Positions 42,834-52,136 of a DNA stretch of 64,000 nt are shown in pieces. The stretch lies in NCBI RefSeq assembly GCF_022807975.1, contig NZ_CP094358.1, forward strand, positions 3,534,001 to 3,598,000, read 5' to 3'. Below the pieces are notes generated by a model that searched no databases, was not told the origin of the DNA, and saw only the letters and a list, made by a program, of their open reading frames with translations. The DNA comes from Abyssalbus ytuae (GTDB taxonomy: Bacteria > Bacteroidota > Bacteroidia > Flavobacteriales > Flavobacteriaceae). The position numbers and the translations under genes are program-made. How positions within the stretch are numbered: the first letter of the stretch is position 1; every line of letters starts with the position of its first letter.

Positions 42834-44072
42834 TTATTTAATTAATTCTTTTTCTTTTTTGATAATATTTATTTCCACATCCATCTGATTTCTTGTCAAA
42901 TCTTCAAAAGTTTCCCTTTTACGAATTAAATGTGCTTTTCCGTTATACCAAAGTACTTCCGGAGGCCTGTATCTTGAATTATAATTGCTGGCCATGGTAA
43001 AACAATAAGCACCTGCATTGCGGAAACACAATATATCCCCTTCAGATATTTCACTGATACGTCGATTGTTTGCAAAAGTATCGGTTTCGCAAATGTAACC
43101 TACTACAGAATAAAAACGTTCCCTTCCTTTGGGATTAGAAATATTTTCAATTTTATGATAAGAATTATAGAACATTGGTCTTATAAGATGATTAAACCCG
43201 GTGTCTACACTTGCAAATACAGTTGAAGTAGTTTGTTTTACCACATTCACTTTTGCCAGAAAACATCCTGCTTCACTTACAAGAAATTTTCCGGGCTCAA
43301 AAGCAAGTGTAAGTTCTTTGCCGTATGATTTGCAAAACTCATTAAATCGTTTGGTTAATTTTTTCCCTAATTCTTCTATATTGGTTTCGATATCTCCTTC
43401 TTTATAAGGTACTTTAAAACCACTGCCAAAATCAATGAAATCGAGGTCTTTAAAATGCTGAGCTGTTTCAAAAAGAATTTCTGATGCATAAAGGAATACC
43501 TCGATATCCAGAATATCACTTCCTGTATGCATGTGAATACCGTTTACCCGCATTTTTGTGTTTTGAACAATTCTAAGAATATGGGGTATTTGGTGAATAC
43601 TAATGCCAAATTTGGAATCTATATGCCCTACCGATATGTTAGTATTACCTCCTGCCATTACATGGGGGTTAATACGAATACATACCGGCACGTTAGGGTG
43701 CAAGGCACCAAATTGTTCTAAAATAGATAAATTATCTATGTTTATTTGAGCTCCAAGAGCTGCAACTTCTTCAATTTCTTCTAAAGAAACCCCGTTAGGA
43801 GTAAATATTATGTCTTCCGGCTTAAAACCGGCAAGTAAGCCCAACTGTACTTCCTGAAGGGAGACAGTGTCTAATCCGCTTCCTAAATTATTTAATATTT
43901 TAAGAATCGAGGTATTGGATAATGCTTTGCAGGCATAATTAATTTTTAAATTTTTAACACCTTTAAATGCTTCCGTCAGGCGAGTGTATTGAGATATAAT
44001 TTTTTCAGCATCGTACACATATACCGGGCTTCCGTATTTTTCAGCTATATTTAGTAAATCCTTGGTTTTCAT
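42834..44072 (-). CDS. lysA: Diaminopimelate decarboxylase
   Basis: Last step of lysine synthesis, meso-diaminopimelate to lysine with PLP. The 412-aa class IV (alanine racemase-like barrel) enzyme has the PLP Lys at K49 in NYACKALSN, the HIDSKFGIS segment that stacks on the cofactor, HMHTGSDI, FGSGFKVPY, LAFEPGKFLVSEAG and the C-terminal CFRNAGAYCFTMASNYNSR, which reads like the known enzyme. It stands alone between a terminator and a 237-bp gap. Confidence 0.96.
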   Translation of the reverse strand: MKTKDLLNIAEKYGSPVYVYDAEKIISQYTRLTEAFKGVKNLKINYACKALSNTSILKILNNLGSGLDTVSLQEVQLGLLAGFKPEDIIFTPNGVSLEEIEEVAALGAQINIDNLSILEQFGALHPNVPVCIRINPHVMAGGNTNISVGHIDSKFGISIHQIPHILRIVQNTKMRVNGIHMHTGSDILDIEVFLYASEILFETAQHFKDLDFIDFGSGFKVPYKEGDIETNIEELGKKLTKRFNEFCKSYGKELTLAFEPGKFLVSEAGCFLAKVNVVKQTTSTVFASVDTGFNHLIRPMFYNSYHKIENISNPKGRERFYSVVGYICETDTFANNRRISEISEGDILCFRNAGAYCFTMASNYNSRYRPPEVLWYNGKAHLIRKRETFEDLTRNQMDVEINIIKKEKELIK

Positions 44073-44253
44073 TTCTCTTTAAATTATCAGGCAAATATTA
44101 AATAATTAATTTTTTTTTTAAAATAAGGAGTTAAAAAGATATAAAAATAAAACAATATGTTGCATATAAAACAAAAATATCTCTAGTATTGAAAAATTTC
44201 TGTAAAAGTGACTGCTTAATAAAATGTTATTTCCCAGCTTTCATATTTTTTAA

Positions 44254-44285
44254 TTGGTTTTATAACTAATGGTTTGTTACTTTTG
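44254..44285 (+). promoter_or_regulatory. Promoter of sucC
   Basis: TTG (44254-44256), a 21-nt spacer and TACTTTTG (44278-44285) match the Bacteroidetes consensus. The box is followed by C and ends 24 bp before the ATG. A further TTTG sits at 44273-44276, too close to be the -33 element. Confidence 0.6.
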
Positions 44286-44309
44286 CTATGCATAAATTTA
44301 ATATAGGTT

Positions 44310-45503
44310 ATGAATTTACACGAATACCAAGGTAAAGAAATATTGTCAAATTTCGGAGTTCGGGTTCAACGCGGGATAGTAGCCCATAATGCTAAAGAAG
44401 CTGTAGAAGCTGCAAAACAGCTTACTCAGGAAACCGGTACCGGCTGGCACGTAATAAAGGCTCAGGTACATGCCGGGGGCCGAGGTAAAGGCGGAGGGGT
44501 AAAGCTGGCTAAAAACCTCAAGGAAGTTGAAGGGTTAGCCGAGAATATAATTGGGATGAACCTCATAACACCTCAAACATCAAAAGAAGGAAAAAAAGTA
44601 CACCAGGTACTTATTGCAGAAGATGTTTATTACCCTGGAGATAGTGAAACAGCAGAATTTTATATGTCCGTGTTATTAAATAGGGGCAAAGGAAGGAATA
44701 TGATTATGTATTCTACCGAAGGAGGAATGGATATAGAAGAAGTTGCAGAAAAAACCCCTCATCTTATTTTTACTGAAGAGATAGACCCTTCAGTAGGGTT
44801 AATGCCATTTCAGGCAAGGCGGATTGCTTTTAATTTAGGCTTGAGCGGGAATGCTTTTAAAGAGATGATAAAATTTGTGATGGCTCTTTACACTGCCTAT
44901 ATAAAATCTGATGCTTCTTTGTTTGAAATAAATCCGGTATTAAAAACTTCGGATGATAAGATAATGGCAGTAGATGCTAAAGTTACTATTGATGATAACT
45001 CACTTTACAGGCATAAAGATTATGCTGAAATGCGTGATCTTAGAGAAGAGGATCCAATAGAAGTAGAAGCCAAAGCAGCGGGATTAAACTACGTTAATCT
45101 TGATGGAAATGTTGGATGTATGGTAAACGGGGCAGGTCTTGCAATGGCTACGATGGATTTAATTAAAATGGCGGGGGGAGATCCTGCAAATTTTCTTGAT
45201 GTAGGTGGTACTGCTGATGCAAAAAGAGTTGAAACGGCATTTCGTATTATTCTTAAGGACCCTGCAGTAAAAGCTATTTTAGTTAATATTTTTGGAGGTA
45301 TCGTACGTTGTGACCGGGTAGCCCAGGGAATAGTAGATGCCTATAAGAATATGGGTGATGCAATTAAGGTTCCTATTATTGTAAGGTTACAGGGAACAAA
45401 TGCCGAAATTGCCAAAGAACTTATTGATAATTCAGGGTTAGCTGTTCATTCTGCTATAGAATTTCAGGAAGCAGCTGATAAAGTTCAGCAGGTACTTAAA
45501 TAA
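44310..45503 (+). CDS. sucC: Succinate--CoA ligase (ADP-forming) subunit beta
   Basis: Beta subunit of succinyl-CoA synthetase, the substrate-level phosphorylation step of the TCA cycle. The 397 aa show the family start MNLHEYQGKEILSNFGVRV, the ATP-grasp part with QVHAGGRGKGGGVKLAK, FEINPVLKTSDDK (the ATP site), NGAGLAMATMDLIKMAGG and FGGIVRCDRVAQGIV in the C-terminal ligase domain. The alpha subunit gene (sucD) is not adjacent, as is usual in flavobacteria. It has its own promoter and a strong terminator. Confidence 0.97.
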   Translation: MNLHEYQGKEILSNFGVRVQRGIVAHNAKEAVEAAKQLTQETGTGWHVIKAQVHAGGRGKGGGVKLAKNLKEVEGLAENIIGMNLITPQTSKEGKKVHQVLIAEDVYYPGDSETAEFYMSVLLNRGKGRNMIMYSTEGGMDIEEVAEKTPHLIFTEEIDPSVGLMPFQARRIAFNLGLSGNAFKEMIKFVMALYTAYIKSDASLFEINPVLKTSDDKIMAVDAKVTIDDNSLYRHKDYAEMRDLREEDPIEVEAKAAGLNYVNLDGNVGCMVNGAGLAMATMDLIKMAGGDPANFLDVGGTADAKRVETAFRIILKDPAVKAILVNIFGGIVRCDRVAQGIVDAYKNMGDAIKVPIIVRLQGTNAEIAKELIDNSGLAVHSAIEFQEAADKVQQVLK

Positions 45504-45530
45504 GCTATTGAGAATATTGGAATAATTATA

Positions 45531-45575
45531 AAAAAGAAAGAGGAAATTTTTTAAAAAATTTCCTCTTTCTTTTTT
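45531..45575 (+). terminator. Strong terminator after sucC
   Basis: A perfect 22-bp inverted repeat, left arm AAAAAGAAAGAGGAAATTTTTT and right arm its exact complement (45531-45552, 45553-45574), ends in a T run. It is symmetric, so it can stop transcription from both sides. Confidence 0.85.
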
Positions 45576-45675
45576 TAACTAAGATTAAACTAGCTTTTAA
45601 TATTATAAACCTGTCAACAGGTTGATTTTTTAAAATTTTACTCTGAATAAAACTATTTTAGTGTAAATATTTTAA

Positions 45676-46689
45676 TTAGAGTGTTGAAACAACAGCAACT
45701 TTATTGTTGATAGCTTTTTCTACCGGAACAACTAAATCCCTTATTATTTGTTCTCCTTTTGAATCTTCTATTAAAGCAACCAGTATATATTTTCTTTTCT
45801 TCCCTAAAACAAGTACAGAATCGGAATGCCATGATTTCCATGAACCTGATTTTCTGAATAATTTGGCACCCGGTGCTATTTTTTCAAGGGTGTTTACAAA
45901 TTTGTGATGGAGTTCTGGATCTTTCATTATGTCCAGCATTTGGTTAGAGCGTTCTGCAGATACAAGTTTTTTATTAAAAAGCATGTAATAAAATCTGCAA
46001 ACCTGATTTGCAGTGGCCGCATGACTTAAATTTTTTAAAGGTTCTCTGTTGGTAGCACCTCCTGCTGCATAACGCTTGCCAACCCATAATCCGCCTCCCT
46101 CTGTTTCTTCGTAGAGTTTATATTTAGGGTCGCGTACTACACTCTCAATTTTTTTATAGCCAACGAGGTCTATTAATCGGGTTGTAGCTTGGTTATTAGA
46201 TTTGCTTATCATTAAGCGCATATCTTTTTTTACCTCTTCTGTTTCTTTAATTTCTTTCTTTTCCAAAGCATCTGTAACTGCCAATAACACTGCAATTTTA
46301 GGAAGGCTGGCAGCATACATCATATGATTGCCATTAATATTGGCAAACCTGGGATTGGTTATGTCGCTTAAATCAACAATACCAACTGACATTTTACGGT
46401 TATCAATGAGTTTTTTCCACTGAGGGTTTTTGTTTATTTCCAATTCAAGAAAACTTTGTAAACTACTGTTATAACAACTATTTAGCGGTTTAGCTTCTTT
46501 ATTATCTCCTTCCAATGGAGATGTTAAATAATCCTTTGTTTCCGCCTCACCAATATAATTCCCAGCAAGAAACAGGGGGTTATCAGGTTCGCCTGAAGAT
46601 TTACGGATTTTTGAATTGTCGTTAGATAAACCGGTTATAATTGTCAAAATTATAGTGGCCGAAGTTAGAATTAAATAAGATATTTTCAT
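45676..46689 (-). CDS. Class A beta-lactamase-like exported serine hydrolase
   Basis: A 337-aa exported protein with the penicillin-recognising serine hydrolase fold. The catalytic triad motifs are S128-L-P-K131 (SxxK), S164-N-N166 (SDN variant) and K280-S-G282 (KTG variant). The N-terminal helix (about 3-21) is a signal or anchor. The omega-loop EPELN motif that provides the deacylating Glu in true class A enzymes is not visible; the corresponding region reads EETEGGGLWVGK. It may therefore act on peptidoglycan-like or other ester/amide substrates, or be a slow hydrolase. I do not claim drug resistance. Confidence 0.8.
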   Translation of the reverse strand: MKISYLILTSATIILTIITGLSNDNSKIRKSSGEPDNPLFLAGNYIGEAETKDYLTSPLEGDNKEAKPLNSCYNSSLQSFLELEINKNPQWKKLIDNRKMSVGIVDLSDITNPRFANINGNHMMYAASLPKIAVLLAVTDALEKKEIKETEEVKKDMRLMISKSNNQATTRLIDLVGYKKIESVVRDPKYKLYEETEGGGLWVGKRYAAGGATNREPLKNLSHAATANQVCRFYYMLFNKKLVSAERSNQMLDIMKDPELHHKFVNTLEKIAPGAKLFRKSGSWKSWHSDSVLVLGKKRKYILVALIEDSKGEQIIRDLVVPVEKAINNKVAVVSTL

Positions 46690-46833
46690 GGGGTAATGCG
46701 CTTAATACGAGTGCAATAGTAATAATTTTTTTAATTAAAAGTAAGTTTTTAATAAAATTTTATCAACTACTTTCCATTTTTGGTATAACGAAAAAGTTTT
46801 TATTTAATTATGTCGTGTATATATTTTTAAGAA

Positions 46834-47526
46834 TTATAAATGGAGACCGCACTCGGTTTTTGGACTGTTATTCCACCTGCCGCTTCTTTCTTCTCCAGGA
46901 ATTGTACAGTGTTTACAGCCTATGGAATTATAGCCTTTTGAAACCAATGGATGAAATGGTAATTGATTTTTCTTTATGAATTTTTCCCTTTCTTCCTTTG
47001 ATACGTCTAATAGTGGATAAAATTTTAAAATTCCCCCTCTTTCTTCAAAAATATTTAAACTTGCCCTGTGGTCACTTTGCCACTTCATTAACCCGGAAAC
47101 CCATACACTGTATTTACTTTTAATAATTTCCAAAGGTTTTACCTTATTTATGGAGCAACAAAATTCCGGATTTTTTCTCCAGGTTTCATCTTGGGTTGTA
47201 AATTCATGCTCTTCTTTTAAGGCAGCAATGGATTGCACATTAAGGTTGTATAGCTCCGTGAGCTTTTTTTTATAATCGAGGGTCTCGGGAAAATGATAAC
47301 CTGTATCAATAAAATATACTTTTTGAGACGGATGTAAGTTCGAGAACAGACGAAGCAAAAAAGCAGAAGTAGCAGCAAAAGAACTGGTTAGCATTACCTC
47401 TCTTTCATCAAAATCATTATATAATTCTTTTATTCTTTCTTCAATACTTAATGATTGATATTTTTCATTTAAAGCCGTGATGTCTTGATTTGTAAAAGTC
47501 CTTTTACTTAGAATAAGTTCGTCCAT
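46834..47526 (-). CDS. cysH: Phosphoadenylyl/adenylyl sulfate reductase
   Basis: Reduces activated sulfate (APS or PAPS) to sulfite in assimilation. The 230 aa include the pyrophosphatase-like loop (MLTSSFAATSAFLLRL and VYFIDTGYHFPETLDY) and four extra cysteines, C123-C124 in EFCCSINKVKPLE and C204/C207 in GCKHC, that bind a 4Fe-4S cluster; this pattern is the APS reductase type. The catalytic C226 is in KTECGLHL at the C-terminus. No cysNDIJ genes are nearby, so other sulfate genes must lie outside the window. Confidence 0.92.
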   Translation of the reverse strand: MDELILSKRTFTNQDITALNEKYQSLSIEERIKELYNDFDEREVMLTSSFAATSAFLLRLFSNLHPSQKVYFIDTGYHFPETLDYKKKLTELYNLNVQSIAALKEEHEFTTQDETWRKNPEFCCSINKVKPLEIIKSKYSVWVSGLMKWQSDHRASLNIFEERGGILKFYPLLDVSKEEREKFIKKNQLPFHPLVSKGYNSIGCKHCTIPGEERSGRWNNSPKTECGLHL

Positions 47527-47640
47527 GCTAATTCATTAGTATACTAACCCTATAGTTTAATGGGATTTGTGGCAAGGTAACATTTTTTTTATTTATTACA
47601 TAATTAAATTATGCGAGACTAAGAATGATTTTTATCAATA

Positions 47641-48276
47641 TTAAAAACTTAGTTCTGTGAGCAAAGGAAGGTTTTTTATTTTTTCCGGAAGATGAGAAAT
47701 ATCATTTTTTCTTAAATTGAGATCATTCAGGTTTTTCAAATTACCTATTTCTTCCGGAACAGAGGTAAGTTTATTATTATCGAGATACAATCTTTTCAAA
47801 TTAGTGAGTTTTCCAATTTGAGGAGGAATAGAAGTAAGTTGGTTATTGTACAAACTTAATTCTGTGAGATTTATAAGATGCTCTATTTCTAAAGGAATTT
47901 CTTTCAATTTATTATTGTAAAGAAATAGTATTTTTAAGTTTTTCAGGTTTTTTATTTCTTTAGGTATTACCGTAAGTTCTTTATTATAAAGATATAATTC
48001 GGTTATATTACCATTATCATCTGTTACTACACCATTCCAGGTGTTTATATTTTTATTTTTAATATCCCACTTTAAATTATTCTGAGGATTATTTTTATAG
48101 ATTGCAATAAGGGTATTAACTTGTTCTTTTATATGATCCTGGTTGTCAACACTGTTATTTTCTTCAGGATAGTTCATGCTTATTAATAAAGTATTGTTAG
48201 TGTCTTTTTGAATTTTATTTTTTAAGCAGGAAACGTTAAGCAGTAAAAGAAAAGTAGTACAAAAAATAATTCTCAT
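47641..48276 (-). CDS. LRR lipoprotein
   Basis: A 211-aa lipoprotein with a signal peptide ending at the lipobox LNVSC (C17). From about residue 75 it has six to seven leucine-rich repeats of about 23 residues, with the pattern LxxLxxLxLxxNxLxxIPxxI, as in LKILFLYNNKLKEIP and LKRLYLDNNKLTSVP. Such repeats usually bind proteins. It may act at the cell surface. No partner genes are apparent. Confidence 0.85.
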   Translation of the reverse strand: MRIIFCTTFLLLLNVSCLKNKIQKDTNNTLLISMNYPEENNSVDNQDHIKEQVNTLIAIYKNNPQNNLKWDIKNKNINTWNGVVTDDNGNITELYLYNKELTVIPKEIKNLKNLKILFLYNNKLKEIPLEIEHLINLTELSLYNNQLTSIPPQIGKLTNLKRLYLDNNKLTSVPEEIGNLKNLNDLNLRKNDISHLPEKIKNLPLLTELSF

Positions 48277-48381
48277 GACTATAATTTTATATTGATTGAT
48301 AATGTAAAATTAGTAAGTCAATGAGGCCGGAGCATCACTGAAAATAGTGAAAGTGTACTCCCTATAAACCAGTAAAATAAA

Positions 48382-48834
48382 TTATAAGTGAAGTTTCATT
48401 CCCTCATGCGAATCTTTAAAACCCAGCCTTTTATAAAATTGTATAGCTTCGGGCCTTTTTTTATCGGAAGTCAATTGAACTACATGTGCGCCTTTATCTT
48501 TTGCTCTTGTAACGGCCCATTTTAAAAATTCGGTACCATAACCTTTACCCGTATAATCATCTTTTATTCTGACAGATTCTATTTGTGCTCTTAATCCGCC
48601 CTGATAGGTTAAATATTGTAAATAGCTCAGTTGTAAGGTGCCAATTACTTCACCTTCTTCATTTTCCATCACTATTAGTTCTTGTTGTGGATCATTATCT
48701 ATTTTATGAAATGCTGTATAATATGATTCTGGTAACGGATCATCAAATTTTTCTCTTAATTTTCCCAATTTATCGGTAACAAGCATTTTTATGATAATAG
48801 GGATATCTTCCCTTTTTGCTTTTCTATATATCAT
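48382..48834 (-). CDS. GNAT-family N-acetyltransferase
   Basis: A 150-aa acetyltransferase. The acetyl-CoA loop is YTGKGYGTEFLKWAVTRAKDKG (the R/QxxGxG type), after the beta-strand LRAQIESVRIKDDY, and a C-terminal AIQFYKRLGFKDSHEGMKLHL motif that often places the substrate. A related N-terminal R-x-A/K-REDIP segment starts the family. The substrate is unknown. Confidence 0.87.
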   Translation of the reverse strand: MIYRKAKREDIPIIIKMLVTDKLGKLREKFDDPLPESYYTAFHKIDNDPQQELIVMENEEGEVIGTLQLSYLQYLTYQGGLRAQIESVRIKDDYTGKGYGTEFLKWAVTRAKDKGAHVVQLTSDKKRPEAIQFYKRLGFKDSHEGMKLHL

Positions 48835-48882
48835 ATTAGTACAAAAAATATTTTATCAATTGTGAGTAGAGATTGGGGTTAG

Positions 48883-51213
48883 CTATTTCCTATAGTAAAA
48901 TTGTGCTTTAAGAAAATGGGCATCAGTATCCTTAGTTTTTACTTTTCTTGTTTTGGTATCAACTTCACTGACTTTTCTACCAGAATGATTACTTACCAAA
49001 ACTTCAAATACACCTTCTTCGGTAATTCTTTCCATATTACTATTAATAAAAGAAAAATCATTCTTCTCAAGAGCAAATTTTACTGTTTTTGATTCGCCTG
49101 CTTTAAGGTGTGTTTTGGTAAATCTTTTTAATTTTTTTGATGCCGGAGTAAGAGATGCAACCAAATCCCTGGTATATAGATCTATTGCTAATTTACCATC
49201 AATGTTACCGGTGTTCGTTACTTTAACACTAACAGTTAAAGGGGTATTTCCGCTTAAAGTATCGTTACTTATTTTTAAATCTTCAATTTTAAAAGTTGTA
49301 TAACTTAAACCATAACCAAAAGGCCATTGCGGGTTATAATAGTTTTCTGCCCGTCCCGGGGCGTCATAAGTAACTATATTTCCTGTATGTTGGGGATAGG
49401 AATAGGGTAAAACACCTTCGGGGTTATAATCACCAAAAAGAATATTGGAAATAGCCTCTGCACCTTTACTTCCGGGTCTGTAAGCCTGTAAAACTCCATG
49501 TATGCCGGGTTCAATTTTATTTATTATTAACGGTCTTCCTTCGGTTAGAACTAAAATGACAGGTTTTCCGGTTTCTATGGCAGCAAGGGCAAGTTGCAAC
49601 TGATCATCCGGAAGTTCTAAATCATCCATATTTCCATTTGTCTCCGCATAACTGTTTTCTCCCAGGCATAAAATTATAGCATCACATTGACTGGCATATC
49701 CTTTTAACAAGGAAATATGACTGTTTTTAATTTCATCAAACCTTTCCGGAGCAACTGTAATAATATTATTTTTTCCTATTTTATTTTCTATGGCTTCTCT
49801 TATAGTAAGGGTAGATTCCGGGTACAGATCATCTCTTACGCCTTCCCAAATGTATGACCAGCTACCGTGTAATGTTGCCAGAGAATTAGCGCCAGGCCCG
49901 GCTAATAAAATTTTAGAATTTTTGCTTAAAGGAAGAACGGCTTTTCCTTTGATCGTATCATTTTTTAAAAGTGTGATACTTTCCTGTGCTGCCTGTAAAG
50001 CTGTTCGTGCATATTCTTCTTTGCCAAAATTTGTTTCTGTACCCTCTTCCGGATATGGATTATTAAACAATCCGAGTTGATATTTTACCTTCAGGATTCT
50101 TGAAACGGCATCATTTATCCTGGACATAGGCACTTCACCTTCTTTAACCAGTTCAATTAAATCATTATAAAAAGTGTCTTCAAAAGGAACCATGCTCATA
50201 TCTATTCCTGCATTGATGGCGATCTTCACTGCTTCTTTATTGTTTTTTGCAATTTTATGATCGCGATATAGATAAATAATATCTTCCCAGTCAGTTACTA
50301 CAAAACCTTTAAAACCTAATTCTTTTTTCAGAAGGTCGGTTAATAAGTATTTGTTAGCATGAGTAGGCACACCATTAATAGCTCCCGAATTTACCATCAC
50401 GGTAGGGCACCCGGTTTTAACTGCCTTTTCAAACGGAGGTAAATAAATTTCTTTTAAAAGAATTTCAGGAATATAAGCAGGAGTTCTGTCTTTTCCAATT
50501 GCCGGAGCCGGATATCCCAGGTAATGTTTAATACAGGCTGCTACTGCGGTAGGATTAGATAAACCGTCTTCTTCGTAACCATTTATAGCAGCAACTCCAA
50601 GCTCTCCCGTGAGATAAGGATCTTCTCCAAACGTTTCTTCAAAGCGGGGCCATAAAGGATTTCTGCCTACTCCAAATACCGGGTCAAAATTCCATCTGAT
50701 ACCCGAGGCTCTTACTTCCTTGGCTGTAATTTTTGCCAGTTGTTTTACCAATTCGGGATTTCGTGTGGCTGCCATTCCTATATTATGAGGAAATAAGGTG
50801 GAGTTTTGTGTATAAGTGGTGCCATGAATAGCATCAATACCATAAATGAGTGGTATTTTTGTGCGGCTTTCTTTTGCATAATCCTGTATGAGAGTATTTA
50901 AATTTCTCCAGTTCTCTAAAGAATAGGCACTGTTAAAAGGAGTATTAAGTATGGAGCCCAAGCCTTTTTCAATTATATGATATTTTAGTTTTTTATGGTC
51001 TAAGCTATCTTCATTAAAAAAGACCGATATATTAAGCTGGGTCATCTGGCCTACTTTTTCCTCAAGGGTCATTTCGTTTACCAGTTCAGCTACTTTTTGT
51101 GAAATCTCATTGCTGGTGTCATCCTCTTTTATACCATTTTTCCCTGAAGAGTCCTTACAAGAATTAAAAACAATAAAAAAGGAGATAAGTGGGAGATATA
51201 AAATTTTTTTCAT
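48883..51213 (-). CDS. bglX: GH3 beta-glucosidase lipoprotein
   Basis: A 776-aa exo-acting glycoside hydrolase of family 3, likely beta-glucosidase. The lipobox is VFNSC (C19), so it is probably periplasmic or surface-anchored. The N-terminal barrel has the catalytic nucleophile D308 in GFVVTDWED, the KHYLGYPAP loop, and the C-terminal sandwich and fibronectin-III-like domain (from about 660) are complete. It is not next to the SusCD locus (7 kb away), so it may serve a separate system. A gap with weak promoter-like sequence precedes it. Confidence 0.93.
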   Translation of the reverse strand: MKKILYLPLISFFIVFNSCKDSSGKNGIKEDDTSNEISQKVAELVNEMTLEEKVGQMTQLNISVFFNEDSLDHKKLKYHIIEKGLGSILNTPFNSAYSLENWRNLNTLIQDYAKESRTKIPLIYGIDAIHGTTYTQNSTLFPHNIGMAATRNPELVKQLAKITAKEVRASGIRWNFDPVFGVGRNPLWPRFEETFGEDPYLTGELGVAAINGYEEDGLSNPTAVAACIKHYLGYPAPAIGKDRTPAYIPEILLKEIYLPPFEKAVKTGCPTVMVNSGAINGVPTHANKYLLTDLLKKELGFKGFVVTDWEDIIYLYRDHKIAKNNKEAVKIAINAGIDMSMVPFEDTFYNDLIELVKEGEVPMSRINDAVSRILKVKYQLGLFNNPYPEEGTETNFGKEEYARTALQAAQESITLLKNDTIKGKAVLPLSKNSKILLAGPGANSLATLHGSWSYIWEGVRDDLYPESTLTIREAIENKIGKNNIITVAPERFDEIKNSHISLLKGYASQCDAIILCLGENSYAETNGNMDDLELPDDQLQLALAAIETGKPVILVLTEGRPLIINKIEPGIHGVLQAYRPGSKGAEAISNILFGDYNPEGVLPYSYPQHTGNIVTYDAPGRAENYYNPQWPFGYGLSYTTFKIEDLKISNDTLSGNTPLTVSVKVTNTGNIDGKLAIDLYTRDLVASLTPASKKLKRFTKTHLKAGESKTVKFALEKNDFSFINSNMERITEEGVFEVLVSNHSGRKVSEVDTKTRKVKTKDTDAHFLKAQFYYRK

Positions 51214-51406
51214 TTTAGTTGGTGGTTAGTATTACTTAAAAAATGATAGTAAAGATACTTTATATAATTTATTAAACCGGTAGAAGTTTGTAATAAAACT
51301 ATTGCCCGAATGATGGAAAACCGGGAAGTGTTTAGGATTATTTCTTTAAATAAATTATTTTGCAATCAAATAATATATAATTTATTTTCCCCCAACGCAT
51401 TTTCAT

Positions 51407-51808
51407 ATGGATAAAAAACAAGAAGTTTTAAGCCTGCTGTCTGAAATGATTGCTTTAGTAAAGGCCGATAATAATGTAAGTCAAAAGGAATATAATTTTA
51501 TTTATGCTATAGCACTTCAATTTGAAATTGAAAAAGAAGAACTGGATGCACTTTTTGAGAAAAGTACTGATTACTATCCGCCAAAAAATGAAGCCGACAG
51601 AATTCTTCAATTTCACCGTCTTGTATTACTGATGAATGTAGATGAAAAACAACATCCGGAGGAAATGAACAAAATAAGGGAATTTGGTATCAGGATGGGA
51701 CTCAGCCCATTTGCGATTGATCGTGTACTAACCGTGATGAATAATTTTGAGGATAAAATTGTACCTCCTTCAGTCCTGATAGATATTTTTAAAACTTATT
51801 ATAATTAA
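51407..51808 (+). CDS. TerB-like all-helical protein
   Basis: A 133-aa all-helical protein of the TerB fold (tellurite-resistance/DnaJ-like co-factor). Helices with LSEMIALVKADNNVSQKEYNFIYAIA, including the acidic metal-binding position typical of TerB (the D-x-N-V-S-x-x-E pattern), and a second half around QHPEEMNKIREFGIRMG. No other ter genes are nearby, so tellurite is not implied. Function unknown. Confidence 0.75.
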   Translation: MDKKQEVLSLLSEMIALVKADNNVSQKEYNFIYAIALQFEIEKEELDALFEKSTDYYPPKNEADRILQFHRLVLLMNVDEKQHPEEMNKIREFGIRMGLSPFAIDRVLTVMNNFEDKIVPPSVLIDIFKTYYN

Positions 51809-51912
51809 ATTTAAGGATCATTATTAACTGCGCCTGTATTTTTAAAAATTTGTAAGAGTTTCAAGAATATCCTAATACCATAACAAATAAGTTTTTCTAC
51901 TTTCTCTTTTTA

Positions 51913-51942
51913 AAACCTCCTGTTTTTAAGAGGTTTCTATTT
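51913..51942 (+). terminator. Possible terminator after the TerB-like gene
   Basis: A 7-bp stem AAACCTC/GAGGTTT with a 10-nt loop; followed by CTATTTCTT, a weak T tract. It lies 105 bp after the stop codon. Confidence 0.45.
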
Positions 51943-52012
51943 CTTCTCCTAAATCTAAACGATAATGAGGTGACATAATGAGTTTAAGATTATAATTAAT
52001 TGTTAAAAACAA

Positions 52013-52055
52013 GACAAAAAGTCATAATAAAATTATAAAATAAAGACAAATTGTC
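52013..52055. promoter_or_regulatory. Pair of dyads upstream of hsp20
   Basis: GACAAAAAGTC (52013-52023) and GACAAATTGTC (52045-52055), each followed by ATAAT or ATTAT, are 32 bp apart (about three helix turns). The second is a perfect 5-bp palindrome. They are 82-124 bp before the hsp20 start and are candidate operator sites for a stress regulator. They are not CIRCE elements. Confidence 0.55.
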
Positions 52056-52136
52056 ATTATTTATGAATTGGAACTTATTTTGTTTAATACTAACTGAATC
52101 AAGAAAAGAAGTTAAACAAATTAAAACAATAAAGTT

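Larger units (their letters stand above)
51809..52136. other. Gap between the TerB-like gene and hsp20
   Basis: A 328-bp region with no gene. It contains a terminator-like hairpin (51913-51919 AAACCTC with 51930-51936 GAGGTTT) and two dyads before hsp20 (listed separately). The rest is AT-rich. Confidence 0.6.

Noticed and set aside
45676-46689. Drug-resistance gene
   Set aside because: Only the general serine-hydrolase motifs are present. The loop needed for efficient beta-lactam hydrolysis is not visible, so resistance is not supported.
51407-51808. Tellurite-resistance island
   Set aside because: Only one TerB-like gene is present, without other ter genes, so the fold name should not be read as the function.
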